The notes under the pieces were generated by a model. That model worked only from the letters and a program-made list of their open reading frames with translations, did not search any database and had not been told where the DNA came from. A stretch of 64,000 nucleotides of DNA from Nocardia colli (lineage in GTDB: Bacteria; Actinomycetota; Actinomycetes; Mycobacteriales; Mycobacteriaceae): assembly GCF_008704205.1 (NCBI RefSeq), contig NZ_VXLC01000029.1, positions 1 to 64,000 on the forward strand. Reading direction: 5' to 3'. This document shows, piece by piece, positions 26,138-34,403 of the stretch. How positions within the stretch are numbered: the first letter of the stretch is position 1; each line of letters opens with the position of its first letter. The position numbers were made by a program, and so were the translations under genes.

Positions 26138-26362
26138 CCTTGCCGGCCAACCAATCCGGGCGACCGCCCCATGCCCGCGGAGCGACTGGAGTGGACGTGC
26201 CGACTCGATCTACTCGACCGGAGGGGGCTGGATGAACACCACGGAGTCCGGTACAGCACCCACCCGTGGCGGAGTCCGCTGCGCGGACTTCTGCGCATCC
26301 GTCGCCGGTGGTTCGACGCCGGCAACAGGTTCGTTCTCGTCGGTAGCTGAATCAGTACTCAT
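26138..26362 (-). repeat. Dispersed repeat, copy B (small ORF plus 72-bp 3' flank)
   Basis: This 225-bp segment is the second copy of the repeat at 5403-5591. It is 36 bases longer, entirely from an in-frame insertion in the small ORF. It begins ten bases past the ABC exporter stop. Confidence 0.8.
26210..26362 (-). CDS. Small conserved ORF, copy B (C-terminus QPPPVE)
   Basis: A 50-codon frame (MSTDSATDENEPVAG...) ending VVFIQPPPVE, convergent with the lanthipeptide exporter. It matches copy A at 5475-5591 from the start codon to the stop, with a 12-residue insertion after MSTD. A weak GAAAG precedes the ATG. The N-terminal half is acidic and disorder-prone; the C-terminal half is hydrophobic and proline-rich. 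No Cys, so it is not an FxLD precursor. Function unknown; linkage to the lanthipeptide locus may be coincidental. Confidence 0.65.
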   Translation of the reverse strand: MSTDSATDENEPVAGVEPPATDAQKSAQRTPPRVGAVPDSVVFIQPPPVE

Positions 26363-26506
26363 CGGAGTCACTTTCGCTGGTAGAACCGTTCCCCGGCAAC
26401 AAGTATCGCAGCGCGATGGCCCGGGCGGCGTGACTTCGACAGCACCGTGATCGGCTACCGCATGGCCTCTAGGACCTGAGCCACGGTCGGCGAACAAGGG
26501 TGTCGC

Positions 26507-27346
26507 TCAGAGGAGTGTCGCGGTGTGGACGAGGTCGGCAACGGCTTTGGATCTGCTATGTGGTGGCCACGCGATGACGGTTGTGACGGCCGGTGCGTCG
26601 GGGACCGGGACGATGGCGTGATCTTCGCGTAGCTGGGTTCGTAGCGACTCGGGGACGACCGCGCAGGCCAATCCGAGCGCGATGAGTTGGAACAGTTGGG
26701 TATGGTCGCGCACCTGCGGACCCGGGCCGTCCCGGTAGCTGCCGTCCCGTCGAGGCCAGCGGGGTAGGGGGAGGTCCGGCAGGGTTTTGACCTCGGCGAA
26801 CGGTATATGCGCCCGGTTGGCGAGCGGATGACCCGCGGGCAGGACCACGACCTGCGGTTCGGTGTGCAGATCCTCGGTGTCGAATCCGGCTGTCGTGTCG
26901 TACGGCCGTTGGAGCAGGGCAACATCTGCTCGCCCGTTGCGCAGCAGGCCTTCGGATTCGCCTGGCCCGCAAAGCATCACCTCGACTGGGACCGCGCAGG
27001 GTTCGGCGGCGTAGGCGGCCAGCAGTGTCGACAGCAGTTCTTTGGACGCACCGGCTTTGATGGCCAGCACCACTCCGGGCCGGTCGGCGGCGGCACGGCG
27101 GGTGCGGCGCTCGGCGGCTTCGACCGCTTCGAGGGCGAGCCGGGCCTCCCGCAGCAGTACCGCCCCTGGTTCGGTCAAAGTGATCGCGCGAGCGGTGCGG
27201 TGCAGCAGGACGACGCCGAGCCGTCGTTCGAGCTGCTGGATGGCCCGCGACAGCGGCGGTTGCGCCATGGAGAGTCGTTGTGCCGCCCGCCCGAAGTGCA
27301 ACTCCTCGCCGACGGCGACGAAATATCGCATCTCCCGCGTCTCCAC
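26507..27346 (-). CDS. LysR-family transcriptional regulator
   Basis: A 279-residue protein from a GTG that gives the standard LysR N-terminus (VETREMRYFVAVGEELHFGRA). The HTH helices are AAQRLSMAQPPLSRAIQQLE, and the effector domain contains AGHPLANR and LGLACAVVPESL. It is divergent from the SDR at 27452, with about 105 bp between, and probably regulates it. Upstream in-frame codons belong to the antisense of the SDR and are not used. Confidence 0.9.
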   Translation of the reverse strand: METREMRYFVAVGEELHFGRAAQRLSMAQPPLSRAIQQLERRLGVVLLHRTARAITLTEPGAVLLREARLALEAVEAAERRTRRAAADRPGVVLAIKAGASKELLSTLLAAYAAEPCAVPVEVMLCGPGESEGLLRNGRADVALLQRPYDTTAGFDTEDLHTEPQVVVLPAGHPLANRAHIPFAEVKTLPDLPLPRWPRRDGSYRDGPGPQVRDHTQLFQLIALGLACAVVPESLRTQLREDHAIVPVPDAPAVTTVIAWPPHSRSKAVADLVHTATLL

Positions 27347-27451
27347 CAGGTCATGGTATCCGGCGATGACCACGGCCAATACCCGTGCGGTATTGCCGCC
27401 GACCCGATCGGTCTTGGACGCTGCACCCGGAGCCGCAGCAGGATCAGCGGT

Positions 27452-28177
27452 GTGAGTGAACAGACGATTGCGCTGGTAACCGGCGCGAACAAAGGAATCG
27501 GATACGAGATCGCCGCCGGCCTGGGCGCGCTCGGCTGGCGGATCGGGGTGGGCGCGCGGGACCAGCACCGCCGCGACACCGCGGTGGAGAAGCTGTGCGC
27601 GGCAGGTGTCGATGCGTTCGGTGTGCCGCTCGACGTGACCGACGACGCCAGTGTGGCCGCGGCGGCCGAATTGATTGCCGAGCAGGCCGGCGGGCTCGAC
27701 GTTCTGGTCAACAACGCCGCGATCACCGGCAGCGCGCCGCAGATACCGACCACGCTCGATCCCGCGACCGTGCGAATCGTCGTGGAAACCAACGTGATCG
27801 GGGTCATCCGCGTAACAAACGCGATGCTGCCGATGTTGCGCGCCTCGGCCGCACCGCGGATCGTCAACATGTCCAGCAGCGTCGGCTCGCTCGCCCTGCA
27901 CACCACCCCCGGCGTCGACATGGGCCCGGTCCCCGCCGCCTACTTGGCCTCGAAGACCTTCCTCAACGCCTTCGCGATCCAATACGCCAAGGAACTCGGC
28001 GACACCAACATCCTGATCAACTCCGGCTGCCCCGGTTTCTCCGCCACCGACCTCAACGGTTTTCGCGGCGTCCGCACCCCGCAACAGGGCGCGGCCATCG
28101 CGATTCGCCTAGCGACCCTGCCCGACGACGGACCGACCGGCGGATTCTTCGACGACGCCGGAACAGTGCCCTGGTGA
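27452..28177 (+). CDS. Short-chain dehydrogenase/reductase
   Basis: A 241-residue classical SDR with all landmarks: TGANKGIG cofactor loop, NNAA(I), catalytic Ser in NMSSSVG, and YLASK. Preference for NADPH is suggested by GARDQHRR after strand two. The GTG start is preceded by AGGA. It resembles carbonyl-reductase-like SDRs (ALVTGANKGIGYEIA). Probably controlled by the divergent LysR gene. Confidence 0.9.
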   Translation: MSEQTIALVTGANKGIGYEIAAGLGALGWRIGVGARDQHRRDTAVEKLCAAGVDAFGVPLDVTDDASVAAAAELIAEQAGGLDVLVNNAAITGSAPQIPTTLDPATVRIVVETNVIGVIRVTNAMLPMLRASAAPRIVNMSSSVGSLALHTTPGVDMGPVPAAYLASKTFLNAFAIQYAKELGDTNILINSGCPGFSATDLNGFRGVRTPQQGAAIAIRLATLPDDGPTGGFFDDAGTVPW

Positions 28178-28212
28178 GTGGCCCACAGTGCCGGCCGAAT
28201 GTCGTGGCGTGA

Positions 28213-28896
28213 TCAACGATTCGGCTGATCGGTTGCGCCGCTGATCAGTAGCTGGGTGGTGTGCGTGATGTGGTCACGCAGTAGTTGCTGTGCGTGGTCG
28301 GCGTCGCGGGCGAGCACGGCGTCGAGCAGTGCTCGGTGTTCGGCGGCGACGTCGCGGTCGGGTTCGTTGCCCAAGGACACCGACCACTGCCGGTACAGCT
28401 CGGCCTCCTGCCGCAGCGAGCGCGCCGCGTCGAGCAGCCGCTGGTTGGCGCAGCCCGCCAGCAGCGCGTGGTGAAAGGCGGCGTGGGCTTGCGACCATTC
28501 GTCGGTCAGGCGGTCCGGATCCGCCGGGTCCCGGTACGGCGCGCGTTCCAGCACGTGGTGTGCCGCAACGGCATCGCCCTCCCAGCGCATATCGCCGTCC
28601 AGTACGGATAGCCGTAGGACCAGGGATTCTATCTCCGCCCGCGCCTGCGTCAGCTCCGCCAGGTCGTGGTGGGACAGCGGCCGGACCTGAAAGCCCAGAT
28701 GCGGCTTCGTCACCACCAATCCCTCGGCGACCAGCCGGGTCAGCACCTCGCGAGTGGCCCCGACGCTCACCTGGTAGCGATCGGCCAAGTCGGGGAACTT
28801 GAGCCGTTCGCCCGGTACCAGGCGACCGCCGAGGATGTCGGCCCGCAACGCCTGGTGGATGCCGTCGGTGCGGGTCGTCCCGCCGCTCTTCGCCAT
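28213..28896 (-). CDS. GntR-family (FadR/FCD type) regulator
   Basis: A 227-residue protein. The N-terminal winged helix (ALRADILGGRLVPGERLKFPDLADRYQVSVGATREVL, split here by its two helices) is standard GntR, and the C-terminal all-helical FCD domain has the metal/ligand residues in EWSQAHAAFHHALLAGCANQRLL. ATG 28896 is chosen over GTG 28902. It is divergent from the amidohydrolase operon, and two TTTCGAAA-centred sites lie in the gap, so it very likely represses that operon and itself. Confidence 0.9.
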   Translation of the reverse strand: MAKSGGTTRTDGIHQALRADILGGRLVPGERLKFPDLADRYQVSVGATREVLTRLVAEGLVVTKPHLGFQVRPLSHHDLAELTQARAEIESLVLRLSVLDGDMRWEGDAVAAHHVLERAPYRDPADPDRLTDEWSQAHAAFHHALLAGCANQRLLDAARSLRQEAELYRQWSVSLGNEPDRDVAAEHRALLDAVLARDADHAQQLLRDHITHTTQLLISGATDQPNR

Positions 28897-28929
28897 GCGC
28901 ACATCCTAGCAGTTTACGAATGTCTCTTG

Positions 28930-28962
28930 AACTTTCGAAAGTTAGCGTCTAGTTTCGAAAGT
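28930..28962. promoter_or_regulatory. Paired GntR operator-like palindromes
   Basis: AACTTTCGAAAGTT (28930-28943) is a perfect 14-bp palindrome. AGTTTCGAAAGT (28951-28962) repeats its core. The two TTTCGAAA centres are exactly 20 bp apart, two helical turns, which suits cooperative binding of the divergent GntR repressor. Confidence 0.7.
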
Positions 28963-29025
28963 GTTGATCGCTCGGCCGTCGGAGAACCGGAAACCTTGCC
29001 GAGCAGCGATATTCGAGGAGTTGCC

Positions 29026-30474
29026 ATGCCCCCGCACACCCTCCGTCCCGCCGTGCTTCGCGGCGGGACCGTCCTCACCATGGATTCCGCCCGGACCGTT
29101 CGCGAAGGCCACGACGTGCTCGTGGTCGACGGCCGGATCGCCGCCGTGGGCGTCGACCTCGTCGTTCCCGACGGCACCGACGAGATCGACGCCCGCGGCG
29201 GCATCGTCATGCCCGGGATGGTCGACACGCACCGGCACATGTGGCAGACCACGACCCGCGGATACGGCGCGGACTGGACACTCACGCAGTACTTCGTCTG
29301 GTACTACCTGAACTGGGGCACGAAGTTCCGGCCCGAGGACATCCACGCCGGGAACCTCCTCGGCGCACTGGAGGCGCTCGACGCCGGGGTCACCACCTGC
29401 GTCGACTGGTCGCACGGCCTGCAGACGATCGACCACGCCGACGCCGCGGTCGACGCGCTCGCCGCGGTGCCGGGCCGGTTCGTGCTGGCCTACGGCAATA
29501 TCCAGGACGCGCCCGCGAACTGGACGGGCACACCGGAATTCCGCAAGTTCTTCGACCGCCGGGCCGGCGAGCTCGAGGGCTTCCAGATCGCCTTCGACGT
29601 CACCGGCGATCCGAGCTTTCCCGAGCAGCGGGCGTTCGAGGTGGCCCGCGAGTTGGATCTGGCTGTGACCACGCACGCCGGCGTCTGGGGCGCGACCGGC
29701 GACGACGCCGTGCGACTGATCCACGAGCACGGCTACGCCGAGGCCAGGACGGTGTACGTGCACGCTTCGACACTGTCCGCGGACTCTTACGACCGCATCG
29801 CGGCGAGCGGCGGATCGGTGTCGGTGTCCACCGAAAGCGAGCAGAGTGCCGGGCAGGGTTATCCGGCCACGGCCGCCCTGCGCGCGCACGGAATTCCGGT
29901 GTCGCTGTCGCTGGACAGCTGTGTGCTGTGCAGCGGGGACCTATTCTCCGCCATGCGCACGACGCTGGGCGCCGACCGCGCGGCCGAGCATCAGGCGGCA
30001 CACGCTCGCGGTGAGACCATCACCCATGCCTCTTTGCATGCCGAGCAGGTCGTCGAGTGGGCGACGCGGGGTGGCGCGCGAGCGCTCGGACGCGACAGTG
30101 AGATCGGCAGCGTGGAGGTCGGCAAGAAGGCCGACCTGGTGCTCGTCCGCAACGACGATTCGCCGGCGATGACGCCGCTGCTCAACCCGCACGGGCACGT
30201 CGTCCTGCATGCGCAGCGGGCCGATGTCGACACGGTCCTGGTCGACGGCCGGATCGTGAAACGCGACCACCGGCTGGTCGGTGTCGACCTGGCCGGTGCG
30301 CGTCGTGCGGTACAGGCAACGGTCGACTACCTGCGCGCCGAACTCGGTGAGCAGGCCTGGCGCGCGGGCATGAACCCGGAGATCCCCGAGACCAAGGTCC
30401 TCGACAATCCCTACACCTACACCGACTATCGGTCGGCGACCACGCACGGCGACCCTGCGCCGGCGACCCATTGA
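29026..30474 (+). CDS. Amidohydrolase (TRZ/ATZ, cytosine-deaminase-like)
   Basis: A 482-residue metal-dependent hydrolase. The beta-sandwich N-terminus (AVLRGGTVLTMDS) leads into VMPGMVDTHRHMWQ with the HxH metal pair, then VTTHAG, VYVHAS and SLSLDS with further ligands. The C-terminus SVEVGKKADLVLVRN is the family's typical end. It would deaminate or dechlorinate a heterocycle, or hydrolyse a cyclic amide. GAGGAG precedes the ATG. First gene of the GntR-controlled operon. Confidence 0.88.
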   Translation: MPPHTLRPAVLRGGTVLTMDSARTVREGHDVLVVDGRIAAVGVDLVVPDGTDEIDARGGIVMPGMVDTHRHMWQTTTRGYGADWTLTQYFVWYYLNWGTKFRPEDIHAGNLLGALEALDAGVTTCVDWSHGLQTIDHADAAVDALAAVPGRFVLAYGNIQDAPANWTGTPEFRKFFDRRAGELEGFQIAFDVTGDPSFPEQRAFEVARELDLAVTTHAGVWGATGDDAVRLIHEHGYAEARTVYVHASTLSADSYDRIAASGGSVSVSTESEQSAGQGYPATAALRAHGIPVSLSLDSCVLCSGDLFSAMRTTLGADRAAEHQAAHARGETITHASLHAEQVVEWATRGGARALGRDSEIGSVEVGKKADLVLVRNDDSPAMTPLLNPHGHVVLHAQRADVDTVLVDGRIVKRDHRLVGVDLAGARRAVQATVDYLRAELGEQAWRAGMNPEIPETKVLDNPYTYTDYRSATTHGDPAPATH

Positions 30475-30510
30475 ACCTTCCGCAACCCGTTCACCTTTAG
30501 GAGTTACACC

Positions 30511-31362
30511 ATGCGTTTCGCCGCAATCTCGGATCGGCTGTCGCTGATCACCGCGTCCGACACCGTCATCGACCTCGCCCGCATCAGCGGCGGCAGGTTC
30601 GGCCCGAACATCCAGGACGCCTACGAACACTGGGACGAACTGCTCGAGTTCTGCACGACCGTCACCGAGGCGGGCACACCGCTGTCCGATGTCCCCGTCG
30701 CGGAATTCGGCAATCCGGCCCCTGGTCCTCGGCAGGTGTTCGCCATCGGGCTCAACTACGCCGAGCACGCCGCGGAGTCGGGTTTGACGCCCCCCGAGGA
30801 GCCTGCGGTGTTCACCAAGTTCGTGACCGCGCTGGCCGCTCCGTACGGGACGGTCACGCTCGTGCCGGGCAAGGTGGACTGGGAGGTCGAATTGGTGGTC
30901 GTGCTCGGCAGGCCGGCGTATCGTGTCGACGCGGCGGATGCGTGGCGCTATGTCGCGGGAGTCTCTGTGGGACAGGATATCTCGGAGCGGGTCCGGCAGC
31001 GGGTTGGTCCCGCGCCGCAGTTCAGCATGGGTAAGTCGTTCCCGGGTTTCGGGCCGATCGGGCCGGTGCTGGTCACCCCGGACGAGTTCGACGACCCCGA
31101 CGATCTGGAACTGGGCTGCCTGATCAACGGCGAGCAGATGCAGAAGGGCCGGACCTCCGACATGGTCTTCCCGGTGCCCGAGCTGATCGCGCGGCTGTCG
31201 GCGATCACGCCGCTGCTGCCCGGCGACGTCATCTTCACCGGAACCCCCGCCGGGGTCGGGTTCGGCCGCACTCCGGAGCGGTATCTTGCCCCCGGCGATG
31301 AACTGGTCAGCTATGTGCGCGGCGTCGGCGAGATGCGGCACCTGCTGGTCGCCGGTCACTGA
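30511..31362 (+). CDS. Fumarylacetoacetate hydrolase (FAH) family protein
   Basis: A 283-residue enzyme of the FAH superfamily, which cleaves C-C bonds of ring-fission products or hydrates 2-oxo-dienoates. GLNYAEHAAESG, FTKFVTALAAP, VDWEVELVVVLG with acidic metal ligands, GVSVGQDISER and DVIFTGTPAGVG are all in order. TAGGAG precedes the ATG. Position before an extradiol dioxygenase supports work on a meta-cleavage product. Confidence 0.92.
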   Translation: MRFAAISDRLSLITASDTVIDLARISGGRFGPNIQDAYEHWDELLEFCTTVTEAGTPLSDVPVAEFGNPAPGPRQVFAIGLNYAEHAAESGLTPPEEPAVFTKFVTALAAPYGTVTLVPGKVDWEVELVVVLGRPAYRVDAADAWRYVAGVSVGQDISERVRQRVGPAPQFSMGKSFPGFGPIGPVLVTPDEFDDPDDLELGCLINGEQMQKGRTSDMVFPVPELIARLSAITPLLPGDVIFTGTPAGVGFGRTPERYLAPGDELVSYVRGVGEMRHLLVAGH

Positions 31363-31388
31363 ACCGTCCCGAATTCCCTGGAGACACA

Positions 31389-32312
31389 ATGGCATTACAC
31401 CGACTGTCGTCGGTCACCATCGGCGTACCCGATCCGGCCGCGACCCGCGACTACTACACCGAATTCGGGCTCGTACCCCGACCGGACGGCTGGCTGGCCA
31501 CCCGCGACGGCGGCGACCAACTCCGGCTCGTCCGCACACCGTCCCGACGACTGGCCGAAATCGTCATCGGCGCAGACGATTCCGACGATCTCGACGCGGT
31601 GGCCGCCCGCCTGCGCAAGCTCGGCCTGCCGGTGCAGCGCACCGCGGACTCGGTCGCCACCACCGAACCGATCGCCAATTTCCGTGCCGTGGTAAGGATC
31701 TCGAACCACGTCACGCAACCCGCCACACCGGCTACCCCGTACAACGGGCCCGGCCGCATCGAACGCAGCGGCACCCGCGCTCCCGGTGTGCTGCGCGCGG
31801 ATCCGATCCGCCCACGCAAGCTCGGCCACGCGGTCCTGGGTTCGGTGGACTACGCGGCGACCCGCCGTTTCTTCGTCGACGGTCTGGGTTTCAAGCTCTC
31901 CGACGAGATCGAGGGCGAAGGCGCGTTCCTGCGCTGTTCCACCGACCACCACAACGTGCTGGTGCTCAACGCGCCGGTCAACTTCCTGCACCACACCTCG
32001 TGGCAGCTCGACGATATCGACGACGTCGGACGCGGCGCCACCGCCATGCTCGAGGGCAACCCGGAGCGGCACGTCTGGGGCCTCGGACGCCACCATGCGG
32101 GCTCGAACTTCTTCTGGTACCTCAAGGATCCCGCGGGCAACTTCTCCGAGTACTACTCCGACATGGACACGATCATCGACGATCAGCTCTGGACCCCGGA
32201 GGTCTTCACCGGCGCTCAGGGCCTGTTCAGCTGGGGCCCGCCGCCGCCACCGTCGTTCCTGCACCCAGAAGACCTCGCCGCGCTGATGACCGGCGCGCAT
32301 CACGCCGGATAA
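31389..32312 (+). CDS. Extradiol ring-cleavage dioxygenase (VOC family)
   Basis: A 307-residue two-domain type I extradiol dioxygenase. The catalytic C-terminal half has the Fe(II) triad in the right spacing: KLGHAVLG (H147), FLHHTSW (H201/H202) and FSEYYSD (E254). The N-terminal domain is the degenerate VOC repeat. It would open a catechol ring next to a hydroxyl using O2. Gap to the FAH gene is 26 bases. Confidence 0.9.
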   Translation: MALHRLSSVTIGVPDPAATRDYYTEFGLVPRPDGWLATRDGGDQLRLVRTPSRRLAEIVIGADDSDDLDAVAARLRKLGLPVQRTADSVATTEPIANFRAVVRISNHVTQPATPATPYNGPGRIERSGTRAPGVLRADPIRPRKLGHAVLGSVDYAATRRFFVDGLGFKLSDEIEGEGAFLRCSTDHHNVLVLNAPVNFLHHTSWQLDDIDDVGRGATAMLEGNPERHVWGLGRHHAGSNFFWYLKDPAGNFSEYYSDMDTIIDDQLWTPEVFTGAQGLFSWGPPPPPSFLHPEDLAALMTGAHHAG

Positions 32313-32341
32313 CGGCCTACCCCGACCAACAAGGAGAGATC

Positions 32342-32854
32342 ATGTCTGACCTGTACGTACCGCAGATCCCGGACAACCTGAACGTCCGGTTCGTGGAGAA
32401 CCGCATCGTCGTCGAACGCCCCGCGCAGGTCGTCTACGACTGGGCGACGACCTGGTCGAATCTGCCGAAGTGGCTGCCGTTCGCGTCGGGAACCGAGGTG
32501 CGGCGCGGCACCGAAGGCGTTCCTGCCGAACTCGGGGATGTGTTGCTGGAGTACATCTTTCCGGAGCTGAACGAGAAGCCGAAGGAATACACCGTGGTGG
32601 CGCGGGTGCCCGGCAAGCTGTGGACGGTGGTCGGCCGGGACGTGCTCGACGACGATGTCCCGGCCCCGGCGATGCACGCGATCGCGACGTTCACCACCTT
32701 CGACCTCGGCGACGGGACCACCCTGTTCTGCCGGCTGTTCGAGCGGCTGGTCCCCGACACCGAGCCGCCCGGCCCGCACCCGGTCGAAGACCCGGCGCAG
32801 GTTCAGCCCGGACTGGAACTGTTGAAGGCGCACATCGAGGGCACGGCCGGCTAA
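32342..32854 (+). CDS. SRPBCC-family protein
   Basis: A 170-residue START/Bet v1-like protein with AAGGAGAG before the ATG. The pattern NRIVVERPAQVVYDWATTWSNLPKWLPF is the usual SRPBCC opening with a hydrophobic pocket, and the C-terminal helix is QPGLELLKAHIEG. Within this operon it may bind the hydrophobic substrate or act as a hydrolase/cyclase-like accessory. The exact role is not known. Confidence 0.8.
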   Translation: MSDLYVPQIPDNLNVRFVENRIVVERPAQVVYDWATTWSNLPKWLPFASGTEVRRGTEGVPAELGDVLLEYIFPELNEKPKEYTVVARVPGKLWTVVGRDVLDDDVPAPAMHAIATFTTFDLGDGTTLFCRLFERLVPDTEPPGPHPVEDPAQVQPGLELLKAHIEGTAG

Positions 32855-32939
32855 TTCGGCGCAACGACGACGAAAACCCTTGGCAGGGGTGTGTTCTCGG
32901 AACGCACCCCGCCGCTCGAACGAATCACGAGGCAATCCG

Positions 32940-34292
32940 ATGAACAGCGACACCACCCTTGCCAAGCCCTACCTGACCGGCCACTACCAGCCCGTGCCGG
33001 ACGAGGTGACCGCGCACAACCTGACTGTGCGCGGGACCATCCCCACCGAACTGAACGGCCGCTACTTCCGCAACGGCCACAACCCGAAACCCGGTGACAC
33101 ACCGAAACATTGGTTCAAAGGCGCGGGCATGCTGCACGGCCTGCGGCTGCGCGACGGTCAGGCCGAGTGGTATCGCAACCGGTGGGTGAAGACGCCCGCC
33201 CTCGACGGCGCACCCTATATCCGCGAGGACGGCAGCATCGATTTGACCGCCAGTGTGGCGGGCACCCACATCGTCGAGCACGCCGGCCGCATCCTGGCGC
33301 TGCAGGAGTCGAACCTGCCGTTCGAGGTGACTCCGGAGCTGGATACGGTCGGCGCCTACGACTTCGGCGGCAAGCTGAAAACCGCGATGACCGCGCACCC
33401 GAAGGTGGACCCGGTCACCGGTGAACTGCATTTCTTCGCTTACTCCCCGGTCGCGCCGCACCTGATCTACTACATCGCCTCCGCCGACGGCGACCTCCGC
33501 CACCAGCAGGTCGTCGAGGGGGCGGGTCCGTCGCTGATGCACGACTTCGCGATCACCGAGAACTACGCGGTGTGGCTGGACCTGTCGGTGACCTTCAACC
33601 CCACCGAAACCTCCGGCATCCCTTACCGGTGGGACGACGCCTACCAGGCGCGCATGGGCATCCTGCCGCGCACCGGCACCGGCCCGGTGCGCTGGTTCGA
33701 CGTGGAACCCGGTGCGATGCTGCATGTTTCGAATGCCTACGAGGACGCGGCCGGGCGGGTCGTCGTGGAAGGCCCCCGGCTGGACCGGTCGGCCTGGGAG
33801 ACCTCGTGGAAGTGGTGGATCGGCGCGCCCGGATACCCGACCGACCCGGTCGCCGGCGCCTTGCAGTACCGCTGGGTCCTCGAACCCGGGCAGACGACGG
33901 CGCGCGAGGAAATGATGGACTCGCTGGTCACCGAATTCCCGACGATCAACGACGACTACGTCGGGCGCCGCAACCGCTACAGCTACGCGGTCGCTTACCC
34001 CGGCTCCGGATCCGACGGCGTGGGAATCGTCAAGTACGACAACGACACCGGCGCGCGCCTGCTGGCTCCGACCGGTGCGGGCCGGATCCCCGGCGAGGCC
34101 GTTTTCGTCCCCGCCGCCGACTCCGCGGGCGAAGACGACGGCTACCTGCTCACCCTCGTCGGCGACCGCGCCGGCAAAGCATCGGAGCTGCTGATCCTCG
34201 ACGCCCGCGACTTCACCGCGCCGCCGATCGCGGCCGTCGAACTGCCCCGGCACGTGCCCGGCGGTATCCACGGATCCTGGATCGCGGACTGA
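32940..34292 (+). CDS. Carotenoid oxygenase (RPE65/lignostilbene dioxygenase) family
   Basis: A 450-residue seven-bladed propeller enzyme. The four His ligands for non-haem iron are visible: TAHPK (H153), LMHDF (H201), MLHVS (H262) and GIHGSW (H444). ELNGRYFRNGHNP and WFKGAGMLHGL are family signatures. Members cleave an alkene double bond in carotenoids or stilbenes, or phenylpropenes such as isoeugenol. In an operon with ring-cleavage enzymes, a stilbene or phenylpropanoid substrate is more likely than a carotenoid. Last enzyme of the operon. Confidence 0.9.
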   Translation: MNSDTTLAKPYLTGHYQPVPDEVTAHNLTVRGTIPTELNGRYFRNGHNPKPGDTPKHWFKGAGMLHGLRLRDGQAEWYRNRWVKTPALDGAPYIREDGSIDLTASVAGTHIVEHAGRILALQESNLPFEVTPELDTVGAYDFGGKLKTAMTAHPKVDPVTGELHFFAYSPVAPHLIYYIASADGDLRHQQVVEGAGPSLMHDFAITENYAVWLDLSVTFNPTETSGIPYRWDDAYQARMGILPRTGTGPVRWFDVEPGAMLHVSNAYEDAAGRVVVEGPRLDRSAWETSWKWWIGAPGYPTDPVAGALQYRWVLEPGQTTAREEMMDSLVTEFPTINDDYVGRRNRYSYAVAYPGSGSDGVGIVKYDNDTGARLLAPTGAGRIPGEAVFVPAADSAGEDDGYLLTLVGDRAGKASELLILDARDFTAPPIAAVELPRHVPGGIHGSWIAD

Positions 34293-34337
34293 TCGTCGTT
34301 CCTTCTTGCCGCACAACCGAATTCGTAAGGACAACTG

Positions 34338-34381
34338 CATGTGGCCGTCCGCCGGCGACCGAGCCGTCGGACGGCCACATG
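34338..34381 (+). promoter_or_regulatory. 14-bp hairpin ahead of MFS gene
   Basis: CATGTGGCCGTCCG and CGGACGGCCACATG form a perfect 14-bp stem with a 16-base loop, 45 bases past the oxygenase stop and 22 bases before the MFS start. There is no U-run. It could terminate the operon or attenuate read-through into the transporter. Confidence 0.55.
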
Positions 34382-34403
34382 TGTATGGACCTGGAGACAG
34401 ATC

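Noticed and set aside
26135..26450. Plus-strand reading of the repeat (STGGGWMNTTESGTAPTRGG)
   Set aside because: Synonymous in the overlap but upstream differences are largely non-synonymous in this frame, and copy A stops early; the minus frame keeps start and stop in both copies.
29941..31395. Long minus-strand open frame across the amidohydrolase and FAH genes
   Set aside because: It crosses two genes with unmistakable family motifs on the other strand and is typical high-GC antisense openness.
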